A program made the position numbers and the translations under genes. From an uncultured Bacilli bacterium (GTDB lineage: Bacteria > Bacillota_I > Bacilli_A > RF39 > UBA660), in NCBI GenBank assembly GCA_944351345.1, contig CALVPO010000033.1, positions 1-13,771 on the forward strand: a stretch of DNA of 13,771 bases, in the 5' to 3' direction. Within the stretch, counting starts at the first letter, position 1. Each line of letters starts with the position of its first letter. The notes beneath the pieces are model-generated. The model was not told the DNA's origin, made no database searches, and saw only the letters and a list, made by a program, of their open reading frames with translations. Shown here one piece after another: positions 1 through 6,440 of the stretch.

Positions 1-54
1 CTCCTATATTTTATTGTAATTACTTCTTTTATATAAATGTTAATAAGCTATTTG
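1..54 (-). other. intergenic edge, possible ribosome binding site of the next gene
   Basis: This short A+T-rich stretch follows the minus-strand surface protein gene. Read on the minus strand it ends in AGGAG exactly at the window edge (positions 5-1), preceded by an A/T-rich run. That fits a ribosome binding site for another minus-strand gene starting just outside the window. No clear terminator hairpin separates it from the surface protein gene, so the two could be cotranscribed. The evidence is only one five-base motif. Confidence 0.25.
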
Positions 55-807
55 TTACTCATACAAAACATATGGATACTCTTTCGTTCCATCATGTGCA
101 ACATATCTAAGTCCAAAATTATGTAAATCAAAAAATCTTGACGCTATCCAATATCCAGATGACGAACCATCAGCTTTTGTTGCTTTTAATGTTCCTAAAG
201 CATTCATAACTAAATTATAATCTTTTTCATACAAAGTATCTTCCCCACCTTTATATTCAGGAAAATCATCCATATTATTATTATTCTCATAATTAAATTC
301 AATTAAAGATTCAGTTTGTCCATTGTATCCAAAAGATCTTGAATCTGCGGTATACCTATCATTCTCATATCTAGTTACAAAATCATTTAATATAGCTACA
401 TAATTTCTATAATCATCTGTGTTAATATCTGTATATCCCCCATCAGTGCCACGCATACCTATAGTAGCAGAGGACACATATTCACTAATTATGTCTACTG
501 TACCATCATCATTTATATTTATGACTCTCCATAACATCAGTTCTTGACCTGATGTATCAGTTGGAATTAATGATACATAATTTCCTAGTTCAATTGGAGG
601 TGATGGTGGAAAACATTTGTTATAAGTCTCATCTAGAGCATCTTGGACATTAGTAGCTTCTAGACCACTATTAGAGTTATCATAAGTAACATTTTTAGAA
701 TATATTGTATTAGCAGCATATACACTAGTACCTGCTAACACAAAACCTAGACTAAAAGCTATAACTAGTTTAAAATTTTTATTTATAAACTTAAATATTC
801 TTTTCAA
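55..807 (-). CDS. secreted or anchored surface-type protein, DUF6273-like C-terminal region
   Basis: Protein of 250 residues counted from a TTG at 807. A basic N-terminus is followed by a hydrophobic segment at about 12-31 ending in VYA-A, which fits a signal peptide or N-terminal anchor. Next comes a linker with SGLEATNVQDALDE (about 47-60), a motif I recall from surface proteins of uncultured gut Firmicutes but cannot check here. The rest reads GNYVSLIP, LMLWRVININDDGTVDIIS and, near the end, GYWIASR (about 218-224). This WRVI...IS plus YWxxSR pattern resembles DUF6273-type or Fibrobacter-paralog-like extracellular domains. The assignment is inference, and the function is unknown. A GTG at 816 also opens the frame, but the AGGTAGGTG motif is badly spaced for it and well spaced for the TTG. 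The gene lies downstream of unusually long homopolymer tracts. Confidence 0.7.
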   Translation of the reverse strand: MKRIFKFINKNFKLVIAFSLGFVLAGTSVYAANTIYSKNVTYDNSNSGLEATNVQDALDETYNKCFPPSPPIELGNYVSLIPTDTSGQELMLWRVININDDGTVDIISEYVSSATIGMRGTDGGYTDINTDDYRNYVAILNDFVTRYENDRYTADSRSFGYNGQTESLIEFNYENNNNMDDFPEYKGGEDTLYEKDYNLVMNALGTLKATKADGSSSGYWIASRFFDLHNFGLRYVAHDGTKEYPYVLYE

Positions 808-845
808 TATTAACACCTACCTATTTTTCATTCTATTTTAACGTT

Positions 846-912
<67 letters not shown>

Positions 913-923
913 CAACTATTTTT

Positions 924-960
924 AACTAATAAGTTACAAATTTCCGAGTAACTAATAGTT
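924..960 (-). promoter_or_regulatory. hairpin upstream of the poly-T tract in the surface-protein leader
   Basis: On the minus strand AACTATTAGTTAC (960-948) pairs with GTAACTTATTAGTT (937-924) with one mismatch and one bulge around a ten-base loop. A second copy of the right arm, AATAGTT (920-914), can replace the outer part of the stem. That alternative ends two bases before a run of 31 T. Hairpin plus T-run is the form of an intrinsic terminator, so this could act as an attenuator in the surface-protein leader. It is a structural inference only. Confidence 0.35.
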
Positions 961-1084
961 TATTATAGTTGTAATTGTATAAATTTATTAGTTAATCATA
1001 TTATATAAATAAAGGAACAAATTAAGTTAATTTACACATAAATTCCCATATTTTTTTAAAACTCTTTATTTTTCTAGTTTTAGG

Positions 1085-1093
1085 TGCTATAAT
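1085..1093 (+). promoter_or_regulatory. extended -10 promoter of the transglutaminase-like gene
   Basis: TGCTATAAT is a perfect extended -10 element (TGnTATAAT), placed about 30 bases before the start codon. The sequence where a -35 box would lie is only T-rich, with no TTGACA-like hexamer, which is usual for extended -10 promoters. A strong AAAGGAGG site follows at 1107-1114. Confidence 0.65.
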
Positions 1094-1122
1094 ATGAAAT
1101 ACTTTTAAAGGAGGATGATTTG

Positions 1123-2409
1123 ATGAAGAAGACTTTGAAGTTAATTATACTTTTAATATTAGTTTTGGCGTTTTCTGTTGCTGTTAATAATAATTACTAT
1201 AATTTAAGAGATAATATTCAAAGTTTTTTGAATAGTACTTTTGCTTTTGCTAGTGAAAAGACTAATGATCTTCAAGATATTATTTCTAATGGGAAGTTAA
1301 TAAGTGATGATGATGTTTCTTCTTTAGAAGATTCTGGTATTACTGGTGAAGATTATACTCAAGAATCTACTTATTATCCATATTATGAACTACTTAGTTC
1401 TAACGAAAAGACTTTATATAAACAAATTTATGCTAATATGAATTCTCTTGCTACTACTTTTGTTCTTACTACTAAGGTTAGTTCAGATGAAGTTAATAAG
1501 TCAATAGAAGCTGTATATAATGATCATCCTGAGTTATTTTGGTTAAATACTAGTTATTCTTATAAATATACGGCTAATGGTAATGTTGTACAAATTATTT
1601 TAAGTTTTAATGATACGGCTAAAAATATTGATAGTGCTAAGAATAAGTTTAATGCTAGTGCTAATAAAATTATAAATGGTGCTAATAAACTTAGTACTAA
1701 TTATGAGAAAGAAAAATATGTTCATGATGCTATTATAAAACTTGCTAGTTATGATTTGAATTCTGATATGAATCAGAGTGCTTATAGTGCTTTAGTTAAT
1801 GGTAGTACTGTTTGTGCTGGATATGCTAGGGCATTTCAATATATTATGATAGAGTTAGGAATTCCTACCTATTATGTAACTGGTACTTCTAATGGAGAAC
1901 ATGCTTGGAATATTGTTCGTCTTAGTGATGGATATTATAATGTAGATTTGACTTGGGATGATAGTAATGGTGTTTCTTATACTTACTTTAATTTAACGGA
2001 TAAAGATTTTGCTAGTAGTCATACTAGAACTGGTTTTTCAGTTTCATTACCAGCTTGTACTGCCACTAAATATAGAAAGTTAGAAACAAAATCTAGTAGT
2101 AGTAATTCTACAAAAAAATATTATAGTAGCAGTAATAAATCTAGTAATAATTCTAATAGTAATAATAGTACTAGAAATAATAATAGTAATAATACAAACA
2201 ATAATTATAATAATGATGTAAGTAATAGTAATAATAATTCAAATTATAATACTAATGATTATGAATATGCTAATGATAATAATTCTAGTACAAATGATAA
2301 TATAGATAATTCAAATGAGACTAATACTTATGTTGATACTAATAATGATAGTGTAAATCAAAATTTAGATGAGAATAATACTGATGTTTCTAGTAATGTT
2401 AGAGAGTAA
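1123..2409 (+). CDS. secreted transglutaminase-like cysteine protein with Asn/Ser-rich tail
   Basis: Protein of 428 residues. It has a lysine-rich start and a hydrophobic signal or anchor segment (about 5-22), so it is probably exported. A mixed region (about 80-200) leads into a transglutaminase-like core. The likely triad is Cys231 in STVCAGYARAF, His260 in GEHAWNIV and Asp275 in YYNVDLTWDD. Such extracellular domains act as proteases, peptidoglycan-linked hydrolases or cross-linkers; the substrate cannot be told from sequence. Residues from about 320 to the end are almost only Asn, Ser, Thr, Asp and Tyr. This is a low-complexity, probably disordered tail with no LPxTG motif. The ATG at 1123 was chosen: AAAGGAGG ends eight bases before it. 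A TTG three bases earlier is also possible. The gene converges with the CarD-family gene, and the two share a terminator. Confidence 0.85.
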   Translation: MKKTLKLIILLILVLAFSVAVNNNYYNLRDNIQSFLNSTFAFASEKTNDLQDIISNGKLISDDDVSSLEDSGITGEDYTQESTYYPYYELLSSNEKTLYKQIYANMNSLATTFVLTTKVSSDEVNKSIEAVYNDHPELFWLNTSYSYKYTANGNVVQIILSFNDTAKNIDSAKNKFNASANKIINGANKLSTNYEKEKYVHDAIIKLASYDLNSDMNQSAYSALVNGSTVCAGYARAFQYIMIELGIPTYYVTGTSNGEHAWNIVRLSDGYYNVDLTWDDSNGVSYTYFNLTDKDFASSHTRTGFSVSLPACTATKYRKLETKSSSSNSTKKYYSSSNKSSNNSNSNNSTRNNNSNNTNNNYNNDVSNSNNNSNYNTNDYEYANDNNSSTNDNIDNSNETNTYVDTNNDSVNQNLDENNTDVSSNVRE

Positions 2410-2416
2410 AATATTA

Positions 2417-2458
2417 AAAACATAGATTAATTTTTCTAATAATTTTAATCTATGTTTT
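2417..2458. terminator. bidirectional intrinsic terminator
   Basis: AAAACATAGATTAA (2417-2430) and TTAATCTATGTTTT (2445-2458) form a perfect 14-bp stem with a 14-base loop. T-rich sequence follows on the plus strand (TTTTAATTTTATT) and a shorter T-rich stretch follows on the minus strand. It ends the plus-strand transglutaminase-like gene and the minus-strand CarD-family gene. The CarD stop codon lies inside the right arm. Confidence 0.85.
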
Positions 2459-2947
2459 AATTTTATTATCTAATTTACTAATTTCATTAATAATATATTT
2501 TTTGGTGTCATTATAAGTTAAATTTAAGACTATAGAAAATTCTGTATATAAGTATTTTTCAGCTAGTTCAAAATAGTTTTGGTCTTTTTCCCCTACTTTT
2601 TTATTGTTATCTAATCTTTTTTTATTTCTTAAATATGAGGTTTTGATTATTTTTACTAAATCTAATAAGTTATTGCTTTTTAATAATTCTTTATATTCCA
2701 TTTCGATTAGTTTATCGTTAGTAGTAATTATATTTACTTTAGGAATTTTATTTATAATTTTAGTTAATTCTTCTTTTGTTATTAGATTTCTTCAGTCTTT
2801 ATTATCAGTTGGAATATTAATTTTTAATGTTTTATCATTAATTGGTTCTAATATATAGTAATCTTTGTTGTGGAAGTAGTTCTTTTTTATTTCTTTTACT
2901 ATACATACATCTTTTTTGTATACTACGTATTCGTTTAGTTTAAACAT
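2450..2947 (-). pseudogene. CarD-family transcription factor interrupted by an in-frame TGA
   Basis: From the ATG at 2947, which has an AAGGAGG site upstream, one frame reads MFKLNEYVVYKKDVCIVKEI and then YYILEPINDKTLKINIPTDN. A TGA follows at 2794-2792, and the same frame continues RNLITKEELTKIINKIP to a TAG at 2450. The whole has about 165 codons, the usual length of CarD proteins in Clostridia and Bacilli. The first part matches the RNA-polymerase-interacting Tudor-like domain. The second matches the helical DNA-binding domain, with LVKIIKTSYLRNKKRL and KYLYTEFSIVLNLT. CarD proteins bind the RNAP beta subunit and modulate promoter opening. In relatives the residue before this Arg is Leu or Met, so TTA to TGA is the simplest origin. 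Possibilities are a recent pseudogene, a sequencing error or readthrough. The downstream ATG at 2701 has no ribosome binding site, so independent expression of the C-terminal half is unlikely. Confidence 0.8.
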
Positions 2948-2972
2948 GGTTATCCTCCTTATAAATAAAATT

Positions 2973-3009
2973 GAGTAGCTATAGACTGGTCTTACGCCAA
3001 TAGCTACTC
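2973..3009 (-). promoter_or_regulatory. 5'-terminal leader hairpin of the carD-like mRNA
   Basis: GAGTAGCTAT (2973-2982) and ATAGCTACTC (3000-3009) form a perfect 10-bp stem around a 17-base loop. Within the loop, read on the minus strand, TTGG and CCAG can pair as well. With the TATAAT box at 3026-3021 the transcript would begin only a few bases before the stem. The stem therefore caps the 5' end of the message, about 22 bases ahead of the AAGGAGG site. It could stabilise the mRNA or be a regulator target. I do not recognise it as a known riboswitch. Confidence 0.5.
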
Positions 3010-3020
3010 GTCTTATTTAT

Positions 3021-3029
3021 ATTATATCA
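3021..3029 (-). promoter_or_regulatory. extended -10 promoter of the carD-like gene
   Basis: On the minus strand TGATATAAT is a perfect extended -10 element, with no recognisable TTGACA hexamer upstream. All but its last base lies inside the left copy of the 147-bp repeat (3022-3168); base 3021, just outside it, completes TATAAT. The duplication therefore left this promoter intact. Confidence 0.6.
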
Positions 3030-3168
3030 TTTTTTCTAAAAGAATCTTTAATTTAGAAATAATTTGTTATTTTTTGGAGCAAATGGATATTTATAATAAC
3101 ACTTCTTATAATATGAAAATTTATTCATCGATAACTGATAATTTGTTGATTGTTATAAATAAAATATT
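3022..3168. repeat. left copy of perfect 147-bp direct repeat
   Basis: Positions 3022-3168 match 3538-3684 base for base at an offset of 516. Identity ends at 3021/3537 on one side and 3169/3685 on the other, exactly at the ends of the 369-bp inverted-repeat element. The right end of this copy (3153-3168) is a stray duplicate of the last 16 bases of the zinc-ribbon membrane protein gene, stop codon included. Its left end carries the carD-like promoter. Confidence 0.95.
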
Positions 3169-3537
3169 CCCGAGTTTTATAGTTGTTTTAGCGCAAAAGA
3201 AAGCTCAACCCCTTATTCTATAAGAATTTTATAATTTTTGGGGGCAGTATTAAATTTAAGTACTATAAAATACACTATTTTTATTAAAATCATTTTAATT
3301 TGATACGATTTTTACCTTTCTTAAACTATAAATAACATAAATAGAATGGTTTGTAAATAGAAAATAGATATTTATTATAGTACGTATAAAATTTCTGTAT
3401 TCCTTATAAATAAAGGGGATAACAAGTGTACATAAAATTATATTACATAAATAAAATACTTAACTAAAATCATCACAAACCCTTATAAGTAAAGGCTAAA
3501 ATGATGATTTTTTTATTACCAAACTACAAAACTCGGG
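3169..3537. mobile_element. 369-bp non-coding element with terminal inverted repeats (MITE-like)
   Basis: The segment begins CCCGAGTTTTATAGTT (3169-3184) and ends with the reverse complement of CCCGAGTTTTGTAGTT (3522-3537). This is a 16-bp terminal inverted repeat with one mismatch. Both ends abut the 147-bp direct repeats exactly. No open frame longer than a few dozen codons lies inside it, so it encodes no transposase. Near its right end is a terminator-like hairpin in plus orientation, as expected if an internal deletion left the two ends of an insertion sequence. A target duplication of 147 bp is far longer than most families make, but IS1549 and IS1634 (IS1634 family) are known for long, variable direct repeats. 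I infer a non-autonomous derivative of such an element. An independent copy elsewhere in the genome would be decisive. Confidence 0.75.
3466..3514 (+). terminator. terminator-like hairpin inside the mini-element
   Basis: AAAATCATCA (3466-3475) pairs with TGATGATTTT (3502-3511), followed by a run of seven T (3508-3514). The 26-base loop holds a smaller CCTT/AAGG pair (3481-3484 with 3492-3495). This fits an intrinsic terminator on the plus strand. It probably marks the 3' end of a lost transposase gene in the parent element. It may also weakly terminate minus-strand transcripts. Confidence 0.55.
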
Positions 3538-3684
3538 TTATATCATTTTTTCTAAAAGAATCTTTAATTTAGAAATAATTTGTTATTTTTTGGAGCAAAT
3601 GGATATTTATAATAACACTTCTTATAATATGAAAATTTATTCATCGATAACTGATAATTTGTTGATTGTTATAAATAAAATATT
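3538..3684. repeat. right copy of perfect 147-bp direct repeat
   Basis: This copy is identical to 3022-3168. It contains the true last 16 bases and TAA of the zinc-ribbon membrane protein gene (3669-3684). Its other end meets the right terminus of the mini-element, where the duplicated -10 box reads TATAAC instead of TATAAT. The two copies therefore preserved the gene on one side and the promoter on the other. Confidence 0.95.
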
Positions 3685-4199
3685 ATGGATAAGGAAAGTG
3701 CCATTAAAAATGCTAATATAACATATAAAATTGAAGTTGGTTTGTATTTTTTTATTTTATTTCTATAATCTTTATAGTATTTTTTTAATAATTTTATTTT
3801 TAGATTTACAAGCCATAAAATAATAGTATTAGAAAATGTCATATATATAATTCTTGTAGATAAAAAATAAATCAAAAATATTATAAATCCTAAATTATAA
3901 TAAACTAAAAAGCCAACTCTAAAAGAAAAAAAGGTTAAAAACATTCCTATCCAAAAGAAACCACTATAAGAATAGAATAAAGGACCTAATATAAAAATTA
4001 AAAAATTATTTTTATTATATAAATATTTTACTGCTTTGTCTTTAAAAAATAATTCTAAATCACTTTCTTTAATATTGTATTTACTCATGTCATGCAAAAA
4101 AATTCCTTCTGTATAACCACATTTTAAGCAATATGGTTTTGTTCCATAATCACTTGTTAACATAAATCCACATTTTGGACATTTTTTAATATTATTCAT
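3669..4199 (-). CDS. small zinc-ribbon membrane protein of unknown function
   Basis: Protein of 176 residues from the ATG at 4199. The N-terminus is a zinc ribbon of CX2C-X13-CX2C form: Cys7, Cys10, Cys24 and Cys27 in CPKCG and CLKCG. A polar stretch follows (about 28-55). Hydrophobic segments lie at about 56-83 and 85-112, and at the C-terminus (155-176). A basic loop between them carries many Lys and Tyr. The architecture recalls zinc-ribbon proteins with DUF2628-like membrane domains, but I cannot confirm that. A GTG at 4214 opens the frame earlier. The GGTGG motif just upstream of 4199 favours the ATG. It is the last gene of the NAD operon, about 40 bases after nadK, so cotranscription is likely. 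Too small for a known niacin transporter. The last 16 bases are duplicated by the adjacent repeat. Confidence 0.7.
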   Translation of the reverse strand: MNNIKKCPKCGFMLTSDYGTKPYCLKCGYTEGIFLHDMSKYNIKESDLELFFKDKAVKYLYNKNNFLIFILGPLFYSYSGFFWIGMFLTFFSFRVGFLVYYNLGFIIFLIYFLSTRIIYMTFSNTIILWLVNLKIKLLKKYYKDYRNKIKKYKPTSILYVILAFLMALSLSIIFYL

Positions 4200-4238
4200 A
4201 TAAATAACCACCACACTATCAATTAAATGTATTATTTA

Positions 4239-5036
4239 TTATTTTAAGAATTTATCGTTTATAATTTTTGTATAGTCATAGTCATTCATTCTTAGACATT
4301 TTATTTTCTTTTTACTTACACTAGTGCTAATTTTTTCTACATTGTTATAGATATTGTTTTCACCATCTACTATTATCATTAAATCCTTATTATTATTTCC
4401 TGGTATTATATCTATTATTTTTGATTCTGGTATTACTATAGAATTTAGTATATTTCTATAACTTCTAGTGTTAAGTGGTGCTACAGGAGTAATTTGTAAT
4501 GTGTGTAAGTCACTGTAGACAATGCTTCCTCCTAGGCTTAAGTTATATGCTGTTGACCCTATAGAAGTGGCAATTAATAGGCCATCTCCGGTGTATTTTT
4601 CTAGTATGACATCGTCTATTTTTACTAATAAATTAGTAGTTTTTAAATTTTTGTCTCTAATTAATATTTCGTTTAGGGAATAGAAATATTCTTCTGTTTT
4701 AGTAGTTGTTATTGTTGTTTCTTGTATTCCTATTTGTTCTATTTTATAAAATCCTTCTTTTAGTTTATGAAGAAAAGTATTTATTTCTTCTGGCTTTATT
4801 TCTTGGAGGAATCCTAGTGTGCCTGTATTTATACCAATATAATAAATGTTACTGTTAAATTCTGTTTCTTTTAACATTCTTAAGTAAGATCCATCACCAC
4901 CTATGGCTATGGCTAATACATAATTATCATCATCTAAGATAAAGCCTTGTTCTAATAGTTGGTTATTTAAATATTTAGCTAGTTTTAGAGATTTATCATT
5001 ATTATTAGGAAATAGTTTTACTCTTTTAATTTCCAT
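4239..5036 (-). CDS. nadK: NAD kinase
   Basis: Phosphorylates NAD with ATP or polyphosphate to give NADP, the last step of the pathway in this operon. The protein has 265 residues, a normal length for small bacterial NAD kinases. Visible motifs are GGDGS at 46-50 (the GGDG motif with the catalytic Asp), NE at 122-123 (SLNEILIRD), TGDGLLIATSIGSTAYNLS at 149-167 and TPVAP at 183-187. The ATG at 5036 is preferred: AAAGGAGGT (5049-5041) lies five bases upstream. An ATG at 5057 would add seven residues but has no such site. The stop codon of nrtR lies within or beside this ribosome binding site, so the two genes are tightly linked and may be translationally coupled. Confidence 0.93.
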   Translation of the reverse strand: MEIKRVKLFPNNNDKSLKLAKYLNNQLLEQGFILDDDNYVLAIAIGGDGSYLRMLKETEFNSNIYYIGINTGTLGFLQEIKPEEINTFLHKLKEGFYKIEQIGIQETTITTTKTEEYFYSLNEILIRDKNLKTTNLLVKIDDVILEKYTGDGLLIATSIGSTAYNLSLGGSIVYSDLHTLQITPVAPLNTRSYRNILNSIVIPESKIIDIIPGNNNKDLMIIVDGENNIYNNVEKISTSVSKKKIKCLRMNDYDYTKIINDKFLK

Positions 5037-5047
5037 TTTTACCTCCT

Positions 5048-5878
5048 TTACTTCCATTTTTTGTATTTATAATAATAAGATGGTCTATGTCCTCCTCCTG
5101 TTTTTTGTTTATTTGTTTTAGTAACTTTATTAGCAATTATTCTTCTGAATGCTGGGTCTAATAATTTTTTTCCTAATATTACTTCGTATACTTGTTGAAG
5201 TTCTCCTAAGGTAAAGAGTTCTGGCATCATATTAAAGACAATATCAGTGTATTCGGCTTTATTTTTTAGTCTTTCTATTCCTGATAAAATTGTTAAGGGG
5301 TGGTCAAAAGCTAGTTTGTCATTAGATATTATTTTGAATTGATATCTGTCGGTTGTTAATTCTTTTAATTCTTTTTTTATTTGGCATTTTATAGTTTCTG
5401 CACCATTATTTAAAATTATATCTACTATATTGTTTTTTTCGGTTATGGTTACGTCAAACCAGGAAGTATTTGGTGCTAGTTCGATATTTAATGTATTTTT
5501 ATCTATTAGAGCAATATAAGATGTAGATATTATACGCATTCTAGGATCACGGTTAACGTCTCCAAAAGTGTATAATTGTTCTAGATAGATATTTTTTAGA
5601 TTAGTTTCTCTTTCTAGTATTCTTTTGGGAGCGTCTTCTAGATTCTCGTCTATATTGATGAATCCTCCTGGTAAGCACCATTTGTCTTTAAAGGGATAAT
5701 TGGTTCTTTTTACTAGTAAGATACTCATATGTTTTTTACTGGTTTTTCGATAATTTGTAACGGGTTCGTCTGATATTGATACGACTAGTATATCTGTTGT
5801 TAGGGATAATTTTTCAAAAATACTGGAGTCGTAATCTTTTAAAAATTCTTCTTCGCTATTATATTCTTTTCCGTCCAT
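5048..5878 (-). CDS. nrtR: NrtR-family NAD regulator (Nudix sensor plus winged helix)
   Basis: Protein of 276 residues with the NrtR architecture: an N-terminal Nudix fold (about 25-170) and a C-terminal winged helix-turn-helix (about 215-272). The family represses NAD genes and releases DNA when its Nudix-derived domain binds ADP-ribose or related NAD products. The Nudix box at 71-94 keeps GX5E (GGFINIDE) but then reads RILERETNL instead of RExxEExG. The RE glutamate, one catalytic glutamate and the glycine are missing, which suggests ligand sensing without hydrolysis. The DNA-binding part shows FTLGELQQVYE, FRR and GGGHRPSYYY, close to the family GRPA-Y ending. The AFDHPLTILSGIERLKNK stretch (190-207) is typical of the linker. 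Its place inside a complete NAD operon supports the call. It probably binds the palindromes at the pncA promoter. Confidence 0.9.
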   Translation of the reverse strand: MDGKEYNSEEEFLKDYDSSIFEKLSLTTDILVVSISDEPVTNYRKTSKKHMSILLVKRTNYPFKDKWCLPGGFINIDENLEDAPKRILERETNLKNIYLEQLYTFGDVNRDPRMRIISTSYIALIDKNTLNIELAPNTSWFDVTITEKNNIVDIILNNGAETIKCQIKKELKELTTDRYQFKIISNDKLAFDHPLTILSGIERLKNKAEYTDIVFNMMPELFTLGELQQVYEVILGKKLLDPAFRRIIANKVTKTNKQKTGGGHRPSYYYKYKKWK

Positions 5879-5900
5879 ACTACACCAACTTTCTAGATTT

Positions 5901-5928
5901 ATTGTAACATATTTATTTTAATTTTCAA
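5901..5928 (-). promoter_or_regulatory. possible internal promoter for nrtR-nadK
   Basis: The 54-base gap before nrtR holds TTGAAA (5928-5923), a 16-base spacer and TACAAT (5906-5901) on the minus strand. The -10 box is preceded by TGT, giving TGnTACAAT, an extended -10. This would allow some expression of the regulator and NAD kinase apart from the main promoter. No TGTTAWTAACA palindrome is present, only a TGTTA half-site at the -10 box. Confidence 0.4.
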
Positions 5929-5932
5929 ATAT

Positions 5933-6400
5933 TTATTTTAATATAGGCTTAAGTGTTGCTATTATTTCAGCTATTATTAATTTTTTATTTTCTGATCTAG
6001 TTTTTTTGGTTACTTTTAATTTTTTATCATAATATTTATTATTTCTTCTATTATAAATGCTTATATATACTATATTATCTTCGCCATAGGGATTGTTTGG
6101 GTCGGGTTTATTTATTTTTCCAGTTACTCCTATTCCTATGTCAGAGTTTGCAAAAGAAGATATTGTTTTACTCATGCTTCTAGCGGTTTCTTTGCTGTAG
6201 ACGGAATATTTGTTTATGATATTTTCAGCTACGCCCATTTTTATTTTATATTCGTTTGAGTAAGTGACGGCTGAGAATTTTAAGACTTCGCTTGCTCCTT
6301 CTATATTAGTAATGGCGTTAGCAATAGCACCTCCTGTACATGATTCCATTGTTGATATAGTATAGTTTTTTTCTTTTAGTAGGTTTACTATTTCTTCCAT
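5933..6400 (-). CDS. pncC: nicotinamide-nucleotide amidohydrolase (stand-alone CinA C-terminal domain)
   Basis: Deamidates NMN to nicotinate mononucleotide, which returns the pyridine ring released by NAD-consuming reactions such as bacterial DNA ligase to the NadD/NadE branch. The protein has 155 residues, the size of single-domain PncC without the CinA N-terminal domain. Family motifs are ESCTGG at 19-24, AVTYSNEYK at 44-52, and GVTGKINKPD at 91-100 followed by VYISI. The usual GVTGIAGPDG is changed, with Lys-Ile-Asn where Ile-Ala-Gly is common. The ATG at 6400 is preferred over a TTG at 6409 because AAAGGA is ten bases from the ATG but almost touches the TTG. It lies 40 bases after nadD in the same operon. 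Confidence 0.88.
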   Translation of the reverse strand: MEEIVNLLKEKNYTISTMESCTGGAIANAITNIEGASEVLKFSAVTYSNEYKIKMGVAENIINKYSVYSKETARSMSKTISSFANSDIGIGVTGKINKPDPNNPYGEDNIVYISIYNRRNNKYYDKKLKVTKKTRSENKKLIIAEIIATLKPILK

Positions 6401-6440
6401 AAAAATCAAATCCTTTCTATTTATAATAATATTATAACAC

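Noticed and set aside
38..48. TGTTAATAAGC as a third NrtR site.
   Set aside because: It matches 9 of 11 bases but breaks the palindrome, and it is not next to a NAD gene. Chance is likely in A+T-rich DNA.
2792..2794. TGA reassigned to Trp (code 4) as a general explanation.
   Set aside because: All recognisable conserved Trp codons here are TGG, and no other gene has an internal TGA. The nadE TGA stop is not decisive, because a TAG follows two codons later.
2604..2858. Plus-strand hydrophobic frame of 84 codons.
   Set aside because: It is the antisense shadow of the CarD-family gene, with no ribosome binding site or family match.
2973..3009. tRNA or known riboswitch.
   Set aside because: The structure is one 37-base hairpin, with no cloverleaf, no CCA end and no recognised aptamer core.
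3083..3223. Plus-strand frame of about 46 codons starting MDIYNNTSYN, which crosses from the left 147-bp repeat into the mini-element; the right repeat holds the same start with another tail.
   Set aside because: GGAG lies only three bases before the ATG, there is no recognisable domain, and it runs antisense to the local genes. It is probably chance in A+T-rich DNA.
3022..3684. CRISPR array or simple tandem repeat.
   Set aside because: There are only two copies, each 147 bp, separated by a 369-bp segment with its own inverted ends.
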